Source: an uncultured Sphingobium sp. (lineage in GTDB: Bacteria; Pseudomonadota; Alphaproteobacteria; Sphingomonadales; Sphingomonadaceae). From it: a stretch of 11,914 nt of DNA. Positions 7,107 to 11,914 of the stretch are shown here, piece by piece (the stretch's first letter is position 1; each line of letters starts with the position of its first letter). The notes under the pieces are model-generated. The model was not told the DNA's origin. It saw only the letters and a program-made list of their open reading frames with translations, and ran no database searches. The stretch spans positions 1-11,914 of the forward strand of contig CAMLFF010000064.1 of the NCBI GenBank assembly GCA_946479185.1, read 5' to 3'. Both the position numbers and the translations under genes were made by a program.

Positions 7107-7134
7107 CGAGGTTCAAATCCTCTCTCCCCGGCCA
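7107..7134 (+). other. isolated tRNA 3'-end fragment (Ser-like), probable attachment-site remnant
   Basis: The segment reads as the T-arm and acceptor 3' strand of a tRNA: stem side CGAGG, T-loop TTCAAAT, stem return CCTCT, then CTCCCCG, discriminator G and CCA (7132-7134). A G discriminator plus this sequence resembles serine tRNA. No matching acceptor 5' strand (CGGGGAG), D-arm or anticodon arm lies upstream, so it is not a full gene. Isolated tRNA 3' ends commonly mark one end of an element integrated into a tRNA gene. The fragment points along the plus strand, which places the element to its left. Confidence 0.6.
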
Positions 7135-7320
7135 CTTTATCGCACGCTCGCCTGAATGAGTGGAAGAGCTTCGGCTCGATATCATAGCACAGCCCGAACC
7201 TGTCTAACCGCCTCAATCCGCTTCTTATGACGCAGGCCTCCACGCAGCGCCGCCCTTGCCATCCTTTCAAGATTTTCAACGTAACCTCTGAAAAAGCGCG
7301 AGCAAATTTCTCGCCGCCCT

Positions 7321-7336
7321 CCCCCTGATCAGGGGG
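7321..7336. promoter_or_regulatory. perfect 16-bp palindrome CCCCCTGATCAGGGGG, candidate operator
   Basis: All eight base pairs of the dyad match. Its centre lies about 64 nt upstream of the PEP-CTERM start codon. TTGTCG (7337-7342) abuts it directly and could be a -35, with a weak -10-like TAGGGC 18 nt further on. That would put the site in a class II activator position. A 14/16 match occurs at 10369-10384. The regulator is unknown; the response regulator encoded at 10415-11068 is a natural candidate. Confidence 0.5.
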
Positions 7337-7392
7337 TTGTCGCTCTCCCCTCGCCGACCCTAGGGCCGGGAAGTATTTTCAAGGGGATATCC

Positions 7393-8022
7393 ATGTTTCG
7401 CGCAGCTTCTCTGTCTCTCGCCGCCCTCATTTCCATGACCGCCTTTACGCCGTCTCAGGCAGCGGTGCTCGCGGAAAACTATAACGGCTTCGATATGCCT
7501 GGGGGCGACCATTATTATTACGGTCAGTCGTTCACCGTGGAAGGCGCCGGGGCGTTCAATAATGTGTCGATCAGCTTCTTCACCGGCTATGGCGCGTCCA
7601 TCCCCTACGCGATCGGCAATATCTATCTTTATTCCTCGGCGCTGACCGGCACCGTCTTCGATCTCGGAAAGGGTGCCAATTTCTTGGGCTCAGCCACAGC
7701 GGCAAACAGTGCGTTCAATTTTGGACCCTCGCTCACCCTGAACGGCGGAACGAAATATTACGCCTATCTCGACGCGGAAACGCCGTCAGCGCAATTCAGT
7801 CGCAGCAATCCATATGCTGGTGGCGAGATGTTCGAGGCCGGTCCGGGCACAGGCTTCAAGTATCAGAAATTCTCCTCGCTCGATTTTCGATTTGGCATCG
7901 GCGGCTCCCCTACGACGTCAGCGGTTCCTGAGCCTGCATCATGGGCGATGATGCTCATCGGCTTTGGTGCCTTAGGTGGCGCCCTGCGCAACCGTCGTAA
8001 ACCGGTTGTCGCTTTCTCCTGA
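7393..8022 (+). CDS. secreted PEPxxWA-CTERM sorting-domain protein
   Basis: Exported protein of 209 aa with unknown function in its body. It starts at ATG 7393 with AAGGGGA 5 nt upstream. The N-terminal signal peptide (MFRAASLSLAALISMTAF) is probably cleaved after SQA near residue 23. The middle is rich in Gly, Ser, Asn, Tyr and Phe, as expected for a beta-rich secreted domain. The last 32 residues are a PEP-CTERM sorting signal: VPEP (178-181), then the hydrophobic WAMMLIGFGALGGAL and basic RNRRK. Such proteins are recognised by an exosortase-type transpeptidase and are linked in general to the cell envelope or extracellular matrix. No exosortase gene is in the window. A hairpin terminator follows, so it is probably transcribed alone. 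Confidence 0.9.
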   Translation: MFRAASLSLAALISMTAFTPSQAAVLAENYNGFDMPGGDHYYYGQSFTVEGAGAFNNVSISFFTGYGASIPYAIGNIYLYSSALTGTVFDLGKGANFLGSATAANSAFNFGPSLTLNGGTKYYAYLDAETPSAQFSRSNPYAGGEMFEAGPGTGFKYQKFSSLDFRFGIGGSPTTSAVPEPASWAMMLIGFGALGGALRNRRKPVVAFS

Positions 8023-8035
8023 TCCAGCGCGCCTG

Positions 8036-8068
8036 AGGGTGGGCGCTGCAATAAGGCGCGCCCGCCCT
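8036..8068 (+). terminator. hairpin terminator after the PEP-CTERM gene
   Basis: AGGGTGGGCGC (8036-8046) pairs with GCGCCCGCCCT (8058-8068) as an 11-bp stem with one G-T wobble and an 11-nt loop, followed by ATTTG. It starts 14 nt after the stop codon. The T-run is short, so efficiency is uncertain. Confidence 0.6.
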
Positions 8069-8130
8069 ATTTGAGCTCGTCAGGAGCCAGCGCTTCACAT
8101 CAAATCCGCGCGCTCCACAGGCCGGAATTC

Positions 8131-8145
8131 GTCCCATCAAGGGAC
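8131..8145. promoter_or_regulatory. inverted repeat GTCCC-N5-GGGAC upstream of the sensor kinase
   Basis: A perfect 5+5 bp dyad (GTCCCATCAAGGGAC) centred about 77 nt before the kinase start codon. Its C-run/A-rich centre/G-run layout loosely resembles the palindromes at 7321 and 10369, so it may be a weaker site for the same regulator. The similarity is limited and could be chance. Confidence 0.25.
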
Positions 8146-8194
8146 TAAATACGCAGTTCAACAACCCGGCGCTTGCTGTAACGGCCATGCACGA

Positions 8195-8213
8195 GTCTCG
8201 CGACCGCGAGGAC
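8195..8213 (+). promoter_or_regulatory. hairpin overlapping the sensor-kinase ribosome binding site
   Basis: GTCTCGC (8195-8201) can pair with GCGA-G-GAC (8206-8213, one bulged G) around a GACC loop. The 3' arm contains GCGAGGA, the only ribosome-binding-site-like sequence before the ATG at 8215, so folding would mask it. This is a short GC-rich stem that could arise by chance. Confidence 0.3.
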
Positions 8214-8214
8214 C

Positions 8215-10401
8215 ATGTTCAACCGGCAGAGGGAAGCATTTGTGACAGGTCGACCGACCATCGCCTTCGTCATAGGCATGGCCTTGCTGGCCCTCCTGCT
8301 GATTGCGACGGCGCAGTTGGCGCGATCCCTGCCGAGCTACGGACTGACCTTTCAATCGCAAAGCGATGGCCCCCTCCTTGTCGAGGGAGCGCAGGATTTG
8401 CCGGATGCGCTGGCACCATATCGGGTGGTCAGGATCAGCAGTCCAAACACGGGACACAGCATCAAGCCGATGGGCAGCGATGATGCTGTCCGGCGCACCG
8501 AGCGCCTGATTACCGCTGAGGCGATTGCCAACCAGAATATGCTCGCATCCATGGCCGATGCTGGCGAATTGCGCTTCCTGCTGCGCGGCAGCGACGGGCG
8601 TGCGGTGGAGCTCGTGCGAAAACGCCAGCCGACCTCACTCGGCCGTCCATTTTGGATGGCTGCGACGGCGGGCTTCCTCGGCGCGCTCATGGCTTTGTGG
8701 GTCATGGTCCTGCGGCCCAACGACCCATCCGCGCGCGCGATCGCCGCCGCTGGCATCGCCCTATGCGCGGCAGCACTGCCCTTTGCCGTGCTGGAAAATG
8801 GGGAGATGATCGTCGGCGGAACAGTGTGGCGGACGCTGGTCACGATGAACTGGGTCAGCGCTCACATTTTTGGCACTGCGCTGATCGCATATTTTGCGTG
8901 GTTCCCGCAGCCGCTGTTCACCCCTCGCATCCGACTGACTGGCATCGCCGCGCTTTCGCTCATTGCGCTTGTTGTCGCCCTGCTCGCGCAGAGCGGTCGC
9001 TTTGATTATGATGCGATGTCCGTCCTGATCAGCGCTGACTTCCTGATCATTGTGACGCTGATTGCCTTGCAGTGGAGACAGTCCCGCACCCATCCGCTTG
9101 GCCGCGCTGCGCTGCGTCTGGTGGGCAGTGCCACGGTCATCAGCCTGGCCATGTTCCTGCTCATCACCTACGTTCCTCCCTTGTTGGGCGCGTCGGCTGA
9201 ATGGGCCGATCCGCTCGCCTTCCTGCTGATGCTGCCCCCATTTGTCGCGATTGCAGTCGGGGTGACGCGCGGCTGGATGCTCGATCTCGATCGCTGGGCG
9301 TGGCGGCTTTTCGCGTCAGCGCTCTCCTTGTTCCTGATCGTCGCTGTGGACGTGATCCTCCTCCTCGCGACCAGCCTTGCGCCGGATACCGCGACCACCG
9401 TCGCCGTCGTTGTCGGCGCTGCTCTGTGGATCGTCCTGCGACAAAGGCTGCTGGAGCGCTTCCTCAATCGCTCCAATCGGGATGGGGCGGCCCTCCTAGC
9501 GCAAAGTGGCGAGATCGCCTTGGGCGCCACCGAGGCGCAGCGCTTCGAGCGGTGGCGGCAGGCGCTGGAAGACTGGTTTCGCCCGCTGTCCGTTGGCCCG
9601 TCCGACCATATCGGCCCCGCCATGCTCGAAAATGCGGGCGTTTCGATGCTCATCAGCGCGCCGCCCTTCGGCTCTCCGCTCAGGCTCTACGCCGCCAATC
9701 AGGGCCGGAGCCTGTTCCATGAGAGCGATGCGCAACTGGTCAACGCGCTCTTCCACCTGTGCCTGCAGACCGATGCAGCCCGTCAGGCCTATGATCGCGG
9801 CATGTATGAAGAGCGGGAGCGGATCGCGCGCGACCTTCATGATGATGTTGGCGGACGATTGGTGACAAGCCTTCATCGCGGATCGCTGGATGATGCGCAT
9901 AGCGATGTGCGCGGCGCCATTCGGGAGATGCGTCAGCTTCTTGCGGGCCTGCGCGGCGGGCGGCGCTATCTGTCAGACATGATCGCGACCTGCCGGGTGG
10001 ACGCCGGTGACCGCCTTGAGGCGGCAGGGCTCACCCTCACATGGCCAATCCTGCAGATCAGCACCGATCATTATGTTCGCTACTCCGTCTTCCGCGCCGT
10101 GGAGGCGACGTTGCGCGAAGCCATCACCAATGTGATTCGTCACGCCAAGGCGCGCAAGGTCGAGGTGTTCATTCAGGTGATCATGTCAGACGGGGCGCCG
10201 ATGCTGGATGTTCGCCTGAACGATGATGGCATTGGCATTCCCGCGCGCAATGAAGAGGGGCGCGGCCTGTTCAACATGCGAAAACGCATTGGAGAAGTCG
10301 GCGGCAGCTTCACCCTCACCGCCGATCAAGGCACGCAGCTTTCCATGCGCGTGCCCCTCGACGTCCGCCCCCCCGAACAGGGGGCACTCGGCAGGGCATG
10401 A
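8215..10401 (+). CDS. membrane sensor histidine kinase, HPK7 / NarX-type
   Basis: Two-component sensor of 728 aa that phosphorylates a NarL-type response regulator. Residues 15-35 form an N-terminal helix, followed by a segment (about 36-146) predicted to be periplasmic with no motif I recognise. About nine further helices follow, at roughly 147-166, 173-193, 209-229, 241-258, 269-286, 302-320, 332-350, 365-386 and 392-408. After a linker, the HisKA_3 H-box RDLHDDVGGRL carries phospho-acceptor H542. The HATPase has the N-box EAITNVIRHA with N639, the G1 box NDDGIGI (D670, D671) and the G2 motif GRGLFNMRKRIGEVGG. All catalytic motifs look intact. The start at 8215 has a weak GAGGA site that a local hairpin may mask. 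The response regulator follows 13 nt after the stop. The signal is unknown; the many helices suggest it senses a membrane-soluble or transported ligand. Confidence 0.9.
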   Translation: MFNRQREAFVTGRPTIAFVIGMALLALLLIATAQLARSLPSYGLTFQSQSDGPLLVEGAQDLPDALAPYRVVRISSPNTGHSIKPMGSDDAVRRTERLITAEAIANQNMLASMADAGELRFLLRGSDGRAVELVRKRQPTSLGRPFWMAATAGFLGALMALWVMVLRPNDPSARAIAAAGIALCAAALPFAVLENGEMIVGGTVWRTLVTMNWVSAHIFGTALIAYFAWFPQPLFTPRIRLTGIAALSLIALVVALLAQSGRFDYDAMSVLISADFLIIVTLIALQWRQSRTHPLGRAALRLVGSATVISLAMFLLITYVPPLLGASAEWADPLAFLLMLPPFVAIAVGVTRGWMLDLDRWAWRLFASALSLFLIVAVDVILLLATSLAPDTATTVAVVVGAALWIVLRQRLLERFLNRSNRDGAALLAQSGEIALGATEAQRFERWRQALEDWFRPLSVGPSDHIGPAMLENAGVSMLISAPPFGSPLRLYAANQGRSLFHESDAQLVNALFHLCLQTDAARQAYDRGMYEERERIARDLHDDVGGRLVTSLHRGSLDDAHSDVRGAIREMRQLLAGLRGGRRYLSDMIATCRVDAGDRLEAAGLTLTWPILQISTDHYVRYSVFRAVEATLREAITNVIRHAKARKVEVFIQVIMSDGAPMLDVRLNDDGIGIPARNEEGRGLFNMRKRIGEVGGSFTLTADQGTQLSMRVPLDVRPPEQGALGRA
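10369..10384. promoter_or_regulatory. imperfect palindrome CCCCCCGAACAGGGGG, 14/16 match to the 7321 site
   Basis: This 16-mer differs from the perfect palindrome at 7321-7336 in two central positions and keeps both five-base outer runs. It lies inside the last codons of the kinase gene, about 30 nt before the response-regulator start. It could be an autoregulatory site for the regulator, or simply the result of Pro/Glu/Gly codons in GC-rich DNA. Confidence 0.35.
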
Positions 10402-10414
10402 GCATGATAAAGAC

Positions 10415-11068
10415 ATGGCGATGACCTCAATCCTCATCGTGGAAGACCTCGCGCCAACGCGAGACTGGCTTCATGCGCTGCTCGCCCGCGTCTATCCCGG
10501 CGCTCACATTGCGGACTGTGACTCGCTGCGATCCAGCTATGAATGGTTGGCGCAGCAGCAAGGGAGCGAGGAATTCCTCTGCCTCGTCGATCTCGGCTTG
10601 CCCGATGGCTCCGGCGTCGACCTGATCCGCAAATTGCGGCAGAAGCTTCCCGCCGCGCGGATCGTGGTGACGACGCTTTACGATGATGACGCGCATGTGC
10701 TGGCCGCGCTTGCTGCCGGGGCAACGGGCTACCTTCTCAAGGATGAGGAAAGCGACCTAATCGAGGCGCGCTTGCGCGGCATGGAGCTTGGTGAAGTGCC
10801 CATGACGCCAAGCATCTCACGGCGAATCCTCGATCATTTCCGGAAAAATGCCAGCTTCTTCGCCCTCGATAGCGCCGTGATGCTCACCCCGCGAGAGCTG
10901 GACGTTCTGCGGTTGATCGGCCGGGGCCTGAAAGTCGCCGAGGCAGCATCGTCACTGGGCATCAGCGCGCAAACGACGGCGGGTTATATCAAGTCGATCT
11001 ACCGGAAGCTCGATGTTAACACGCGAGCGGAGGCAGCCCTTGAGGCCGCCAAGCGTGGTCTCGTCTGA
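10415..11068 (+). CDS. NarL/FixJ-family response regulator (REC plus LuxR HTH)
   Basis: Cytoplasmic DNA-binding regulator of 217 aa. The receiver domain (about 4-120) has acidic E10-D11, phospho-acceptor D59 in LVDLGLPDGSG, T86-T87 at the switch position and K109 in GYLLKDEE. The LuxR-type helix-turn-helix occupies about residues 155-212 (LTPRELDVLRLIGRGLK through GYIKSIYRKLDVNTRAEA). The start is ATG 10415 (MAMTS) or ATG 10421; neither has a strong ribosome binding site, which suggests coupling to the kinase gene 13 nt upstream. The frame stays open further upstream inside the kinase gene, but those residues are not part of the fold. With the kinase it forms a complete two-component pair. 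The adjacent cstA gene and the palindromic sites are candidate targets by position only. Confidence 0.92.
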   Translation: MAMTSILIVEDLAPTRDWLHALLARVYPGAHIADCDSLRSSYEWLAQQQGSEEFLCLVDLGLPDGSGVDLIRKLRQKLPAARIVVTTLYDDDAHVLAALAAGATGYLLKDEESDLIEARLRGMELGEVPMTPSISRRILDHFRKNASFFALDSAVMLTPRELDVLRLIGRGLKVAEAASSLGISAQTTAGYIKSIYRKLDVNTRAEAALEAAKRGLV

Positions 11069-11129
11069 CATCAGGCGAACGCTGGCTCGACCTGTTCCAA
11101 GCCCTTCTAAACGCCCACTGCGGACATTA

Positions 11130-11158
11130 TTGCCTTTGCCTGCGCGCGCGGCGAGAAT
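11130..11158 (+). promoter_or_regulatory. weak predicted promoter upstream of cstA
   Basis: TTGCCT (11130-11135) and GAGAAT (11153-11158) are spaced by 17 nt in the 130-bp gap between the response regulator and cstA. I see no terminator in this gap, so cstA may also receive read-through from the two-component operon. Confidence 0.25.
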
Positions 11159-11198
11159 AGGCTGAGCGCGATAAGTATGAGCCGAGTCAGGGGGATAA

Positions 11199-11914
11199 GT
11201 GACCATAAGCCGTAAATTGGGGCATTGGCCCTGGGTCGTCATCGGCACGGTCGGCATCATCGCCATGGCGATGGTCGCCATCAACCGGGGCGAGCAGGTC
11301 AATGCGGTCTGGCTGCTGACGGCGGGTGTCTCGGTCTATCTGATCGCTTATCGCTACTATAGCCGGTTCATCGCCAAGCGGGTGCTGGGCATCGATCCAG
11401 AGCGGATCACGCCAGCGCATGGGCAAACCGACGGCCTCGATTATGTGCCGACCAATCGCTACGTGCTCTTCGGCCATCATTTCGCGGCCATTGCAGGCGC
11501 AGGCCCTCTGGTCGGCCCGGTGCTGGCGGCGCAGATGGGCTATCTACCGGGCACGCTCTGGATTCTCGCTGGTGTCGTGTTTGCTGGCGCCGTGCAGGAT
11601 TTCATCATCCTGTTCATCTCCACCCGGCGCGCTGGCCGCTCCTTTGGCGAGTTGGTGCGCATGGAGCTTGGCCATGTCGCGGGCATTGTGGCCCTTGTCG
11701 GCACCTTCATGATCATGGTGATCATCCTAGCGGTGCTGGCGCTCATCGTCGTAAAGGCGCTGGCGGATAGCCCGTGGGGCCTGTTCACCGTCGCCGCGAC
11801 AGTGCCGCTAGCCCTGTTCATGGGCGCCTACACGCAATGGATTCGCCCGGCGCGGGTGGGCGAAGCTTCGCTCATCGGGCTGGTCGGGCTGGTCTTCGCC
11901 ATCATCGCCGGTCA
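11199..11914 (+). CDS. cstA: CstA-family carbon-starvation / peptide or pyruvate transporter, N-terminal part (runs off right edge)
   Basis: Polytopic inner-membrane transporter; the first 238 residues are visible, about a third of the family length (roughly 690-720 aa). The start is the GTG at 11199 with AGGGGG 4 nt upstream. An initial helix WVVIGTVGIIAMAMVAI is followed by the family hallmark segment, including DGLDYVPTNRYVLFGHHFAA, IAGAGPLVGPVLAAQMGYLP, FAGAVQDFIILFISTRRAGR and SFGELVRMELGHVAGI. In E. coli, CstA and its paralogue BtsT import peptides or pyruvate, and btsT is controlled by a two-component system. A kinase-regulator pair immediately upstream here suggests similar nutrient-linked control, but of a different kinase type. 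The substrate cannot be told from sequence. Confidence 0.95.
   Translation, partial: MTISRKLGHWPWVVIGTVGIIAMAMVAINRGEQVNAVWLLTAGVSVYLIAYRYYSRFIAKRVLGIDPERITPAHGQTDGLDYVPTNRYVLFGHHFAAIAGAGPLVGPVLAAQMGYLPGTLWILAGVVFAGAVQDFIILFISTRRAGRSFGELVRMELGHVAGIVALVGTFMIMVIILAVLALIVVKALADSPWGLFTVAATVPLALFMGAYTQWIRPARVGEASLIGLVGLVFAIIAG

Larger units (their letters stand above)
6754..7392. other. 639-bp stretch without a confident gene
   Basis: This gap separates the sulfide/efflux operon from the PEP-CTERM gene. From left to right it holds nested inverted repeats just after the operon (6757-6821), a possible decayed minus-strand coding remnant (about 6797-7080), a hairpin (7022-7054), a tRNA 3'-end fragment (about 7107-7134), nothing I recognise at 7135-7320, and a 16-bp palindrome (7321-7336) ahead of the next gene. 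The composition and the tRNA scrap suggest an element boundary. Confidence 0.6.

Noticed and set aside
7107..7134. complete tRNA gene
   Set aside because: No acceptor 5' strand, D-arm or anticodon arm is present upstream at the right distance; only the 3' end is there.
7073..7279. 68-aa minus-strand open frame containing GERGFEPRSLPPP
   Set aside because: GERGFEP-type peptides arise from reading tRNA 3' ends in antisense. The frame crosses the tRNA fragment at about 7107-7134 and is not a real gene.
8187..8483. 98-aa open frame overlapping the kinase start, possible leader peptide
   Set aside because: It has no ribosome binding site of note and no motif, and most of its length lies inside the kinase N-terminus in another frame.
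11187..11194. TCAGGGGG half-site of the 16-bp palindrome before cstA
   Set aside because: There is no matching left arm, and the G-run is the ribosome binding site of cstA, which explains it.
1..11914. CRISPR arrays, insertion sequences with terminal repeats, rRNA genes
   Set aside because: I saw no regularly spaced direct repeats, transposase frame or rRNA sequence anywhere in the window.

Overview
The window looks like DNA from a GC-rich alphaproteobacterium, most likely a sphingomonad (Sphingomonadales). The clearest clue is the C-terminal sorting signal at 7924-8019, of the PEPxxWAMMLIGFG type that is typical of sphingomonads. High-GC coding sequence and frequent GTG starts fit this. The genus cannot be fixed from the sequence alone.

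Region A (1-6753) holds two divergent operons that share a 97-bp AT-rich spacer (3484-3580). The minus-strand operon encodes a small single-domain rhodanese (3145-3483), a lipoprotein-type RND periplasmic adaptor (2091-3116) and an RND permease (2094 leftward, running off the left edge). The plus-strand operon encodes a sulfide:quinone oxidoreductase with all three catalytic cysteines (3581-4861), a tiny YgaP-type membrane protein (4894-5097), a TolC-family outer-membrane protein (5094-6365) and an AhpD-like CxxC protein (6385-6753). Together they form a complete tripartite efflux pump interleaved with sulfide and persulfide enzymes. The spacer holds a good minus-strand promoter with an inverted repeat between its -35 and -10, which suggests common repression. 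No regulator gene lies in the window.

Region B (6754-7392) has no confident gene. It contains nested inverted repeats, a possible decayed minus-strand coding remnant, a 9-bp-stem hairpin, and an isolated 3' end of a Ser-type tRNA (about 7107-7134). By the usual geometry of tRNA-targeted integration, that fragment would be the right-hand attachment site of an island lying to its left, which would make the sulfide/efflux locus horizontally acquired cargo.

Region C (7393-11914) looks like resident chromosome: a secreted PEPxxWA-CTERM protein, a ten-helix HPK7 sensor kinase, a NarL/LuxR-type response regulator and the start of a CstA-family transporter cut by the right edge. A perfect 16-bp palindrome upstream of the PEP-CTERM gene has a 14/16 match at the end of the kinase gene, just upstream of the regulator. 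It is therefore a candidate operator linking these genes.

The permease and CstA genes are both cut by window edges, and both start with GTG. They were read by hand translation.
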